Positions 21,611-31,666 of a stretch of DNA of 64,000 nt are shown here, piece by piece. The position numbers and the translations under genes are program-made. Source of the DNA: Anomaloglossus baeobatrachus (Eukaryota; Chordata; Amphibia; Anura; Aromobatidae); contig NC_134360.1 of the NCBI RefSeq assembly GCF_048569485.1, forward strand, positions 204,597,692-204,661,691, written 5' to 3'. The notes under the pieces are model-generated. The model made no database searches, was not told the origin of the DNA, and saw nothing but the letters and a program-made list of their open reading frames with translations. Numbering within the stretch: position 1 is the stretch's first letter; every line of letters starts with the position of its first letter.

Positions 21611-22375
21611 ATTCTGGGAAGCGCACATGAACTCTCCCCACAGATAAGTCATTGACTAACTTGCATGACCAATACTGGTTGATTCATGGTATCACACTTG
21701 GTATGGTTTATTCTATATATGGACAGACTGGCTGTTTAGTATGATTGGTATCTGAGGCCAGATTCTGCTCATAAGTTTGTACATTGTTTTTGCACTATGC
21801 ACTTTATTCTGTCTTTCACTAATTAGGCGTACCAAAGGAGTGGTTTTGAATATCAGGCGTATGCAATTGTTTCCTGGTATTCAAGGTTGTTTGGGGCTAT
21901 ACAGGGCCACATATCCATTGTTTTGTACTTCTGCCCTTGGAAGCACAAGTGGTACTTGATATTCAGTACATCGGATCTGTCCATCGGTCTGAAGTATTAC
22001 CCCCAGAATCACCAGTGATATTTGATGTTGGTCTAAATCTGAGGTTCATGTGCAGCTGTTCCATTCTACCTGTCCACTGTGAATGTGTGTACCCAGTTTA
22101 TGACTCTTAACCCTATCTATTTTTCATCACTTTGTGGAGGGTCTATTGAGGGTCATTCCAGGGACAGCCACCGCTGAGTGGGGGCGCCATTATTCGCAGG
22201 CATTAGGGTGCCGACCCCCGCGGTAGGTAGTGGACAGGAGGGAGGGCTAATGTAAAGGGTGAGCATCTTACCCTCCTCCCTTTGTTTTTCCCTTTTGAAA
22301 TATTTTGCACAAGGGTTGTGGATTTTAATGTATATCAATAAAGTACGTAATTTTAAGGGTTATATATACCTTCTA

Positions 22376-23539
22376 AAAGCATGTAAAACACAGCAAGGAA
22401 CTCCAACCACAGTCACCCTCGTTTCCAATAATTGGGCCACACACACACCACTTCACTGGCATCAGTTGTCCCCCAGTTTCAATCTTAAAAAGATGCTTTG
22501 CATGAAGCACTCTCAAAAATACACCAGCCTTTCGCCTCCCCTGGATGACACAGGGGTAGAAAAGTCCTCTGTGATCCATGACTTGTTCATCTTGGTTCTT
22601 TTTGAAAAAAGCAACGGGACTCCAACCACATTCTCCCTCGTTTCCAAAAATTGGGCCACACACACACCACTTCACTGGCATCAGTTGTCCCCCAGTTTCA
22701 ATCTTAAAAAGATGCTTTGCATGAAGCATTCTCAAAAATACACCAGCCTTTCGCCTCCCCTGGATGACACAGGGGTAGAAAAGTCCTCTGTGATCCATGA
22801 CTTGTTCATCTTGGTTCTTTTTGAAAAAAGCAAGGGGACTCCAACCACATTCTCCCTCGTTTCCAATAATTGAGCCACACACACACACCACTTCACTGGC
22901 ATCAGTTGTCCCCCAGTTTCAATCTTAAAAAGATGCTTTGCATGAAGCACTCTCAAAAATATACCAGCCTTTCGCCTCCCCTGGATGACACAGGTGTAGA
23001 AACGTCCTCTGTGATCCATGACTTCCTCATCTTGATGAACGTTAGTCTGTCCACATTGTCAGTGGACAGATACGTGCGCTTATCTGTCACCACACCCCCA
23101 GCAGCACTGAGGACACGTTCCGAGAGAACGCTTGCTGCGGGACACGACAAGATCCCCAAGGCGTACATGGCGAGCTCAGGCAATTTATCCTGATTGGAAG
23201 CCTAAAATGAGCAAGGCTCAAGTTGCACAGTAATGGCATCAATGTTCACTTGCATATACTCATATCTGTGTCTCCTCTTTTTCCTCGTCCAGTTGTTTTG
23301 TTTTCGCATGAGTATATGTCCTTGTCACTTTCCCATTTGTTTGTGGTGTCTTGGGAGTTGTTTGTCACCTTTTGGACACCTTTGAAGGTGTTTTCTATGT
23401 GTTTTTAGGTGATTGTGTTTGCCTCCCATTGTTTTCAATGGGGTTCGAGAGTTTCGTCGAACGGTTCGTCGAGCCGAACTCGAACGCGGCCTCCGTTCGA
23501 CGAACCGAACTCGAGCCTTTAGAGGCTCGCTCATCTCTA
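22376..23539 (-). mobile_element. Internally deleted hAT element (right arm)
   Basis: Mirror of 13135-14296, with the three 219-bp units at 22376-23020, the dimerisation piece at 22953-23183 and the terminal repeat ending at 23539. Confidence 0.65.
22953..23183 (-). pseudogene. hAT transposase C-terminal dimerisation region (right arm)
   Basis: The same 76-residue hATC remnant as at 13491-13721 (SERVLSAAGG, LSTDNVDRLTF), identical in protein. It is not a functional gene. Confidence 0.75.
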
Positions 23540-23773
23540 GTAGCGATGTGTGCTGCCGCAGGAACGATGAAATACATCGTCCAAGCAGCAGCAACGATAA
23601 TTGGGAATAGGGGGTGATGTCACCGATGAGCGATTTTGAATGTTATTGAGACGATTCAAAATCGCTCATAGGTGTCACACACAACGACATCGCTAAAGCG
23701 GCCGGATGTGCGTCACAAATTCCGTAACCCCAACGTGATCGCTTTAGCGATATCGTAGCGTGTAAAGCCACCT
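23540..23773. mobile_element. Half of a CTTTACAC-family MITE (right arm)
   Basis: Mirror of 12901-13134. It ends at the family terminus (GTGTAAAGCCACCT) followed by TTA and the LTR of copy 3. Confidence 0.75.
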
Positions 23774-24237
23774 TTACTCCTGACACTCCTGATCTCCCCT
23801 AACCAACCCCTCAAGTGGGCAACCCTATTCCACTCAGGCCGTCCACTGGTGTGTCTGGTGGGTTTGGTGCAGAGTGTACCTAGGATTTTAATTAGCTGAT
23901 GTAGGCAACACCATGTAGTTGAAGACCCATAACCAAGGAGGATGTGGATATTGCATGGAAGGGCAGATTGTACAATACCCTGTGATGACCTGATAGTCCA
24001 GGGGCGTCACATTCCCCCCTTGGTTAAACGTAGCTCATCCTCGAGCTATTGAACATCAGAGGTTTTGGGGTTTTTTTTAAACTGTAAAAGTAGAAAAAGG
24101 AACATTTTTATTTACAAGATTCATCCCACATTAGGGAGGCTTCCACTTAAACGTTACTATAACACGAGTTCATTAAACCAACAGTGGAACGCTACCGGTT
24201 AGGTTAGTAACGGATGCTCAACCTGCTCTGTTGCAGC

Positions 24238-25448
24238 TGTGACGCCCTGGGCAAGCCAGGGGTCACAGGTCACAACACCACCACACCCCACACTCCAGGT
24301 AGGCACATCACAGCTAAACTACAAATCCTTGTTGCCTTCCTCCAGAGGCTGTTGATTCACACCAGGGGGTGGGCCAGGCGGTTGGCTCCGCCCACCAAGG
24401 AGATCACAGCTCTGGAGGCAGGAAGTACCAGGCAGAGTAGCCCGGGCAGGGCAAGAGTAAACAGCAAGTGAAAGTAAGGAAAGTAAAAGTGGAAAAGGAG
24501 GAAAGCAAGTGAGGTGACAAGAAGGAAGGAAAGCCTGAAGGGTCCAGCTTTGTGTAGGGCCAGGACAGCAAGGTCAGCGACGGCGGTGACCGTCTGGAGT
24601 GGGACCGTTTGGAAGTTCCTGGAAGGACCCCGTTGGCTGTGTGCCCGGTGGTCTGGAGCAGTGTTCCGAAGGACAGTCAGCACCAGGGCAGGGGCCTCTC
24701 GGACCCCGGCAAGGCTAGGAGTCGCCAAATTTGCCGAATCCGTCAGTGAAGGGGACGTAGATCCCCCAGCAACCAAGTCCCGATTGAAGGCAACAGCTCA
24801 ACCTGAAGCAGAGAGACACCGCCACCGCCAAGGCACCAGTTTCTCAGGGCCAGCGCCTGCGGGCAAAGTGTAGAGCTCCTCCGGCCCAGATTGTAGTCGG
24901 GGAGCGGGTAACCGGAGGGAATCCACCGCTACCACAAGTCAACCATAGGTGCAAGGAAGAGGGACATCACCGTCACCTACCGGGAGTGCAGGTGCAGCCG
25001 TCTGTGGGACCGTCCTACCAGCCGTTTGGTTTACCGTACAAACTGTGTCCGTGTCTCAGGCTGAGTGAGTACCACAGTGCCGCAATGCACAGCGCTGCCC
25101 CCGCGTCCCTGCGCCCACCAGGCCCTGCACCTCCCACGCCATCACCGGGCCCCGGGATCACCAACCCCTACCCACGGAGGGGCAACACAACACCTGGCTG
25201 CTTCGCATCACCATCCCCGGGATCCCCGTATTGAGCAGCGGTGGTGAAATCACCACAACCGTGGGTGGCGTCACGGACTATAAACAATCCCCACACCAAC
25301 AAACCCCGTTCACTCACGGGCGAGGAGTGCCGCTCGAGAAACCCCCGGGATCCGGCCTACGGCTCGAGCCACCACTGAGCAGCGGCCGCCGGACCCGAGC
25401 AGAAGGGGTGAGCGCGGTGTGCTGACACCCTCCTCCCCGCCCGCGACA
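24238..25448 (+). repeat. 5' LTR of copy 2
   Basis: Opens with the hairpin TGTGACGCCCTGG/CCAGGGGTCACA. A CRE-like block TGGCGTCACGGAC followed by TATAAA lies at 25266-25284, about 165 bp before the LTR end, a likely core promoter for the U3-R boundary. Confidence 0.9.
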
Positions 25449-25451
25449 ACT

Positions 25452-25469
25452 TGGCGTCACGAACAGGAT
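25452..25469 (+). promoter_or_regulatory. Primer-binding site, tRNA-Ser-like
   Basis: TGGCGTCACGAACAGGAT starts 3 bases after the LTR. The same 18 bases, with at most one change, follow the 5' LTRs of copies 3, 4 and 5, while sequence beyond base 18 differs between subfamilies. The complement ends in G+CCA after AATCCTG-like bases, the pattern of serine tRNAs. The exact tRNA is inference. Confidence 0.75.
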
Positions 25470-25684
25470 CTTACCGCTCTGCCGTCTGGTAGAGGTGCGC
25501 CTTGTTACCGCCGGAGGTATCCGGCAGAAAAATTTCAGAAGCCGCCATCTTTGGCGCGAAAAGTTCCCGCTCGAGCGTCTTCTCGAGCAGTAGAGGCGCG
25601 AAGGCCAAGACCCCGCCCCGAGAGAGGAGGGGCTGGAAAGAGCTAAGGGGGACGCGATGGCGGCTGGCGGCATGTAGTCGCGGC

Positions 25685-25692
25685 TATAAAAG
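25685..25692 (+). promoter_or_regulatory. TATA box in the leader between LTR and gene
   Basis: TATAAAAG lies 58 bp upstream of the ATG and 237 bp downstream of the LTR end. Copy 5 has CTATAAAG and copy 4 CTATAGAA at the same place, so the gene may have its own promoter. Confidence 0.45.
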
Positions 25693-25749
25693 CGGGGACG
25701 CCAGGACCCTGCAAGCATACCGTTCCTGGAAGAAAGAGAGAAAGTCACC

Positions 25750-26841
25750 ATGTGGATGCCGTCCCGAAACACCAAGGCCCCCGCGCCGGGAACCGCAGCG
25801 TGGGTGGAAATCCGGACCGCGCAGCTCCACCTAAGGCTGCAGGTCAAGATGCAGCTCCTCTTGGAGGAGTGGGAGACCGACATGGCGGACGTTATAGCCA
25901 CCGTGCGGAGACGCGAGGAGGAAGCGGAGGAAGGGAGGGTGAGTGACCCACGCCCCTATGTCCCGGAGGGACCGGTCACTGCGGCTGAGGGACCCGGTCC
26001 AAGCCCTCTCCCCCCGTTGCCTCCCTCGCCACCCGTCTCGGGGGCCGTGACCCCGCCACTAGGCCCGCTACCACCGCAACCGGTAGCGATACCCAGCCCG
26101 TCCGCCCCAGCGGACCGACCTGTAGCCGGAGCCCGTAGCAAACCGGAGGTGTTGCCATGGAAGGCCCCGAAGATTGTGCCAGAGACAGTCCCCGAGCAGT
26201 TTCCTGAGCCGGAGCCGATGCCCCGCTCCGAGCCGAAGGCCCAGCTGCGGAAAGCCCCTGTGCCCATCCCCCACACCTCGGCTGAGGTGGCGCCGGGTTG
26301 TTGCTGCAAGGCAGCGCCCAAGGCCATGACACCGCGGGGTACGCCGCCCACCTTCCTGACAGTGGGTAACGTACTGGATGTCCCGCGGGGCCCGACCCGT
26401 GCGCCGGCACTGGCAGCAGCGCCATACTGGGATAGGGAGCCGACAAAGCTGGGCCTGGAGATCGCGGAGAGGGAGAGAAGGAAAGCCGAGCTGGTGGCCC
26501 GAGCCATTCGGGAAAAAGAAAATCTTCGGCAAGCGACCTTCCGTGTCCGGGGCCCGTTGTATGAAGGGCAGGTGAGGCGGTTTGATGTCCGCCGGGGCTA
26601 TGGATTTATATATGAACCGGGCCTGGAGGCCGAAGTGTTTGTGGCCCGGCGGGACGTGAATGCCCATCTGCCCGAGGAGCATCCTGGCCGTAACCTCATA
26701 CCGGGGGACATGGTGCGGTATACCCGGCACTGCGGAGAGAGGGGGTGGTTTGCCCTGGATGTGAAGCTCAGGGGCAGCAACGAGAGCAGGGTGAGCTCTG
26801 CACCCCCTCCCTCGGATGAAGCAGCAGAAGGACCGGAGTAG
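25750..26841 (+). CDS. Helical, proline-rich protein with C-terminal cold-shock-like domain (copy 2)
   Basis: 363 residues. The start at 25750 is chosen for its good context (CACCATGTGG) and agreement with copy 5. Residues about 12-60: a conserved, probably helical block (LQVKMQLLLEEWETDMADVI, then ATVRRREEE). About 65-225: proline/alanine-rich spacer. About 225-265: basic, helical (AERERRKAELVARAIREKE). About 270-345: cold-shock-like domain with YEGQVRRFDV, RNP1-like RRGYGFIYEP, RNP2-like AEVFVARRDV and a closing GERGWFALDV. Such domains bind single-stranded RNA or DNA. The layout (helical N-terminus, proline linker, C-terminal nucleic-acid binder) recalls a Gag in which zinc knuckles are replaced; that comparison is inference. 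No protease or polymerase follows. Confidence 0.8.
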   Translation: MWMPSRNTKAPAPGTAAWVEIRTAQLHLRLQVKMQLLLEEWETDMADVIATVRRREEEAEEGRVSDPRPYVPEGPVTAAEGPGPSPLPPLPPSPPVSGAVTPPLGPLPPQPVAIPSPSAPADRPVAGARSKPEVLPWKAPKIVPETVPEQFPEPEPMPRSEPKAQLRKAPVPIPHTSAEVAPGCCCKAAPKAMTPRGTPPTFLTVGNVLDVPRGPTRAPALAAAPYWDREPTKLGLEIAERERRKAELVARAIREKENLRQATFRVRGPLYEGQVRRFDVRRGYGFIYEPGLEAEVFVARRDVNAHLPEEHPGRNLIPGDMVRYTRHCGERGWFALDVKLRGSNESRVSSAPPPSDEAAEGPE

Positions 26842-27477
26842 GGCAGCGGATGCCCGTTGCACCGTCCCCGTTGGGACCACCAGAAGTTGTTTGTTTGTTG
26901 AAAAAGTTTTGAAAGATGAAAATGATAATTAACCGAAGTTTACCTGATTATCTGCTGTGATTTGCAACCGGCAGGAGCCAGCACCGTTGTCCCCGTGGGG
27001 ACCGTTTAAAAATGCATGGGAACTATCCATGGACAAGCCCGTGAACTTGCAGGGCAACCACAGACGTTAGTGGCTTGTAAATATGTTGGTTACCGTTACC
27101 GTTTTCCGCAATGCCGCCTCCGGAGAGGCAGGTTGGAGGGAGGGCCCTCAGCAGAGCAGGCTGGGGCCCAGCCACCAAAGGAACCGGTGGCTACCCTCTG
27201 GAGGGAAGGACAGATCCCGCTCGGGTACCGTGTGCTGGACTGTGGGTCAAGGGGTGCTGCCTGGGCTTTAGGGGCAGCATCAGGGCCAGGTTACTTGGGT
27301 GGGAGAGAGCGGAAACCGTAACCGTAAACCGTTGCAACGTTTAAGAAATGTGCCTCCCGTCTTGGGAAGAGTTATTAAAAATGTATATGTTGAATTACCA
27401 AATGTTATCTTTTTCAGAAAAATAAAACCGGTGTAGGACGGCAGCCCGCGGACGGTCTGCATTTTACTAAGGGGGAA

Positions 27478-28689
27478 TGTGACGCCCTGGGCAAGCCAGG
27501 GGTCACAGGTCACAACACCACCACACCCCACACTCCAGGTAGGCACATCACAGCTAAACTACAAATCCTTGTTGCCTTCCTCCAGAGGCTGTTGATTCAC
27601 ACCAGGGGGTGGGCCATGCGGTTGGCTCCGCCCACCAAGGAGATCACAGCTCTGGAGGCAGGAAGTACCAGGCAGAGTAGCCCGGGCAGGGCAAGAGTAA
27701 ACAGCAAGTGAAAGTAAGGAAAGTAAAAGTGGAAAAGGAGGAAAGCAAGTGAGGTGACAAGAAGGAAGGAAAGCCTGAAGGGTCCAGCTTTGTGTAGGGC
27801 CAGGACAGCAAGGTCAGCGACGGCGGTGACCGTCTGGAGTGGGACCGTTTGGAAGTTCCTGGAAGGACCCCGTTGGCTGTGTGCCCGGTGGTCTGGAGCA
27901 GTGTTCCGAAGGACAGTCAGCACCAGGGCAGGGGCCTCTCGGACCCCGGCAAGGCTAGGAGTCGCCAAATTTGCCGAATCCGTCAGTGAAGGGGACGTAG
28001 ATCCCCCAGCAACCAAGTCCCGATTGAAGGCAACAGCTCAACCTGAAGCAGAGAGACACCGCCACCGCCAAGGCACCAGTTTCTCAGGGCCAGCGCCTGC
28101 GGGCAAAGTGTAGAGCTCCTCCGGCCCAGATTGTAGTCGGGGAGCGGGTAACCGGAGGGAATCCACCGCTACCACAAGTCAACCATAGGTGCAAGGAAGA
28201 GGGACATCACCGTCACCTACCGGGAGTGCAGGTGCAGCCGTCTGTGGGACCGTCCTACCAGCCGTTTGGTTTACCGTACAAACTGTGTCCGTGTCTCAGG
28301 CTGAGTGAGTACCACAGTGCCGCAAGGCACAGCGCTGCCCCCGCGTCCCTGCGCCCACCAGGCCCCGCACCTCCCACGCCATCACCGGGCCCCGGGATCA
28401 CCAACCCCTACCCACGGAGGGGCAACACAACACCTGGCTGCTCCGCATCACCATCCCCGGGATCCCCGTATTGAGCAGCGGTGGTGAAATCACCACAACC
28501 GTGGGTGGCGTCACGGACTATAAACAATCCCCACACCCAACAAACCCCTTTCACTCACGGGCGAGGAGTGCCGCTCGAGAAACCCCCGGGATCCGGCCTA
28601 CGGCTCGAGCCACCACTGAGCAGCGGCCGCCGGACCCGAGCAGAAGGGGTGAGCGCGGTGTGCTGACACCCTCCTCCCCGCCCGCGACA
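27478..28689 (+). repeat. 3' LTR of copy 2
   Basis: Nearly identical to 24238-25448. It follows the purine tract directly and ends GCGACA before the duplicated CAGC. Confidence 0.92.
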
Positions 28690-29120
28690 CAGCCTCTTCC
28701 TGCGACAGTCCAGTTCCAATGTCCCAGATCCTGTTATCCCGCCACCCAAACAACCTGACCCGCTGCATACCTATTGTGGGTCAGTGACCAGGTTAAGATT
28801 CCGGGTGTTGCAAAAGACGACTCTGGTGGGCACAGGAGGTGCAACTATTTACAATACACAAGTCTGTGTTGGTCACAACCAGTACCATAACCATGGTCCA
28901 AATTTACTATAAACATTGGTGCATAATTGTAACGGAGTCCATGCACCAGGTGTACACAGTATAAAATCTTCTCGTTAATCAGACAACTTTTCTCTGTTCA
29001 TTCAAACCTTGTTCATTAAACACTTATCTTCTAACATTTTCTCTATATGAAAACCAATAAACTTTGAAAAATAATAAAAGAAACACAGATACCTAACAAC
29101 TCTGTAGTAATATTTGCATA

Positions 29121-30101
29121 TTACTGGTACCGCTCACTTGTTGGCTGGTAATTAACGGCGGTGGCTGGCAAAACCCGCTCATCAACCATAGCGAGCCGCT
29201 TCCCATCTAGGGCGTACCAGCCCCGCTCTCCACAATAAGTGACCATATCTTCTAGCTCTAGATTTCGATCAGGGTGCCCCCTAGGGAGGTGCTGTGCCAC
29301 GTCCTGTCGGGACACAAACACCCCGGCTGTGAGGCCTGGCTCTCGGATGAACCCCCATCCTTGCACGGGGTCAAAACGATCCATCAGATCACGGCACTGT
29401 GGCCCTCGGACTCGGGAAGCAGCGCTCCTCATCTGCTCTCTCTCTTCTCGGTTGCGGGCGCCAAGTTCCCGTCGTCGCCGGTCTCGTGCTTTCATCTCCA
29501 TCTGCAGCTTCTGTTGGTGTCGTTCCCAGTAGGGGGAGTCAGCGTCCGGTCTCGGCTCCCTAACTGGCACTGGCTTTAGTTGCACTCTTGCGGCCCCAAC
29601 AGCCCTTGGGATGCCGCGCGGTGGTGGAAGCGGCAGCTCTTCAGGCTCCACCTCCGCCACTGCGAATAAAGGAACCGACTGCTCCGCAGCCGGGGTTGCA
29701 GAGTCCGGGTGCTCCACCTCTAAGGACGGGCCCGATGATGCGGCTGAGTCTGGTCGGGCTGGTGTCGGGGTGACCGCTGTCGTGACTTGGTCGAGTGACG
29801 GAACCAGGTGTTCTGCAGCTGCATCTTCACAAACGGGGGCTGAAGGTTCCGCTGCCATGGTGAGAGCAGGCAGCTCGACGTCCGCCGAGGACGGGGTTGG
29901 TGGTGGCGGAGTGTTTGCTGGGAGCAGGGGCGGTCCGGATCCCTCAGCCGCATCGGCCGGATTAGGGTAATCAACAGGGACTGGGCAACCGCTTACCCTT
30001 TCTTCACGTGGGATTTCGATCTCACGCGCTCGCACCGCCACCACTAGGCTCCTCATCTCTTCCCTCCAGTGGTCCAATATGAATAAGAACTGCGTCCGCA
30101 T
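29121..30101 (-). CDS. Helical, proline-rich protein with cold-shock-like domain (copy 3)
   Basis: An open stretch of 326 residues in an old element. The N-terminus (LFILDHWREEMRSLVVAVRA) matches the helical block of copy 2. A proline/alanine-rich middle follows, then a basic helix (KARDRRRRELGARNREE), then the cold-shock-like domain with RNP1-like QGWGFIREP, RNP2-like AGVFVSRQDV and GERGWYALDG. Despite wide divergence in the spacer, the glycine and aromatic positions of the domain are kept. This suggests past selection on the domain. Treated as part of a fossil; current function is doubtful. Confidence 0.7.
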   Translation of the reverse strand: MRTQFLFILDHWREEMRSLVVAVRAREIEIPREERVSGCPVPVDYPNPADAAEGSGPPLLPANTPPPPTPSSADVELPALTMAAEPSAPVCEDAAAEHLVPSLDQVTTAVTPTPARPDSAASSGPSLEVEHPDSATPAAEQSVPLFAVAEVEPEELPLPPPRGIPRAVGAARVQLKPVPVREPRPDADSPYWERHQQKLQMEMKARDRRRRELGARNREEREQMRSAASRVRGPQCRDLMDRFDPVQGWGFIREPGLTAGVFVSRQDVAQHLPRGHPDRNLELEDMVTYCGERGWYALDGKRLAMVDERVLPATAVNYQPTSERYQ

Positions 30102-31666
30102 CCTTTTGCAAAGCTGCTCCGTCTATTCTTCAATCCAAGTCGTGGTCCCGAGAACAGCATGTTCCGGTGACCAGCTTCGCTCCGCCATATTTCCTCTGCG
30201 CTGTCCAGGAACGTTATGCCAGAGTCCTGGCGTCCCTGCTTCTCTTCCGCTGCTACATGCCGTCACGCCCCCTCGGTTTTCACTCAGCACTCTCTTCGAT
30301 ACTGTGGCCATCTAGGAACTTCCGGTTTTGTGCTAAGTCTCAGGACGAAGGGCGGGGCTTCAGCTTTGTGTGCTTTCTGTGGAGAAGACGGCGTTTTGGC
30401 GCCAAAAGATGGCGGAAGATGGCGGAAATGGTGGGAAACGGGAATTTTGACTCGCGGTTTTGACTTCTAAGGTGCATGTCACCCAGTTAAGTGGGTCCTG
30501 CTCGTATCCTGTTCGTGACGCCAGGAATTTGAGGTGTGCTGCCCCCGTGTCAGCAGACGGGCTTCTCAGATCCGGATCCGTGGTGGCTCGAGGGGTCTCT
30601 GGACCCGGGGGTCGTGCGGCGACTGAAATGAAGGGAGTATTTACAGGGGATTGTGTTAGAGTTCGTGACGCCACCCATGGTATGTGGTAATGTGGAGTAC
30701 CACCGGTGCAGTTGGGAGTACCTGGGGGCGATGGAATGGGGCAGCCAGGTGTTAGAACCCTCCACGGGTAGGAAGGATGCCCCAAGACTCGGTGATGGTG
30801 CTTGAAGAGTGCCGTGGGGAGTGAAGGGGTCACTTGCGTACTCACTCAGTCCATTAAGCTGACACCGACAACTGAACAAACCAAAGTTCTGGATACCACT
30901 GCCGCTGAGGGGAGCTAGTTCGAGTCCCTGTCCCCAATGGTGCTGCCTGGTGATCCGTGACCTTCCTCCTGGCACTAAGTTTACTTCTCTGTTGGTGCCG
31001 GTAGTATGGAACTTGCCGGGTCCCGCTCCCCACTATGGCTAAATGTGAGAGCTTGCTCTCAGGGTTCATGCTTGGGATTTCCTGGACCGTTTTAGTGGAA
31101 AGTCCTATCCCCTTGTTGTGCTAGTACCCCGATTTTGGAGCGGGTGGAGAGCGGATCTTGAAGGCTCCGTTCTCGTCGGGTAAATTGTTATGTTGCCTGA
31201 AGCTATTCCCTGACCTAGGGTCCACGTACCTCGTTGTGCCCTGGTCCTAGCTCAGTGATGATGCAAGGCCGCCAGCTGTCCTCCTCAACAGTTCCGTGCT
31301 CCTTGCCATGATTCCCTGTGACTGGGGATTCCATCTCCCCTAAGCCCAGACCACCGTCTGCTACCTAGATGGCTTCCTAGGGCCCGGCTCCTGACCTCCT
31401 CTCTCCATCACTTCCAAACTACTCCTCTCTTACTCCTGACAATCCTGACCTCCCCTAATCAACCCCCCAAGTAGGCGACCCTATTCCACTCAGGCCGTCC
31501 ACTTGTGTGTCTGGTGGGTGTGGTGCAGAGTGTACCTAGGATTTTAATTAGCTGATGTAGGCAACACCATGTAGTTGGAAACCCATAACCAAGAAGGATG
31601 TGGATATTGCACGGGAGGGCAGATTGTACAATACCCTGTGATGACCTGATAGGGGCGTCACACATA

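Larger units (their letters stand above)
18735..22375 (+). mobile_element. Penelope-like retroelement, right copy (5' part missing)
   Basis: The inverted copy of the left element starting inside the reverse-transcriptase gene at the palindrome junction. Coding part to 20464, then non-coding DNA with the promoter-like cluster, the hammerhead-like motif and AATAAAG near 22338. Confidence 0.85.
18735..24007 (-). repeat. Right arm of the large palindrome
   Basis: Inverted copy of 12667-17940. The outer end lies 4 bases inside an LTR start that continues normally into its element (purine tract at 24012-24022). This arm is therefore the better candidate for the original and the left arm for the copy. 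Confidence 0.95.
24238..28689 (+). mobile_element. LTR retrotransposon of the cold-shock-domain family (copy 2), young, looks whole
   Basis: Two LTRs, 24238-25448 and 27478-28689 (about 1211 bp, TGTGACGCCC...GCGACA), differ at only about six positions (0.5%). The 4-bp duplication CAGC flanks it (24234-24237, 28690-28693). Primer-binding site 25452-25469 and purine tract AAGGGGGAA 27469-27477. The 2.03-kb inside holds one gene (25750-26841) and nothing resembling gag-protease-RT-integrase, so enzymes must come from another element. As non-autonomous elements go, it appears intact. It inserted into copy 3. Confidence 0.92.
23774..31662 (-). mobile_element. LTR retrotransposon of the cold-shock-domain family (copy 3), older, fossil
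   Basis: On the minus strand: 5' LTR 30535-31662 (about 1.13 kb, starts TGTGACGCCCCT), primer-binding site 30506-30523 (TGGCGTCACGAACAGGAT), coding region 29121-30101, purine tract 24012-24022, and the start of a 3' LTR (23774-24011) that passes into the palindrome. A younger relative (24238-28689) is inserted in its 3' non-coding part. The two LTR pieces differ by about 5% where they can be compared, so this copy is much older than copy 2. The far LTR end and its target duplication are not visible. Incomplete. Confidence 0.8.

Noticed and set aside
25956-26880. Antisense frames of 156-270 codons opposite the cold-shock gene
   Set aside because: Shadows of a GC-rich coding region; no domains, no conserved start among copies.
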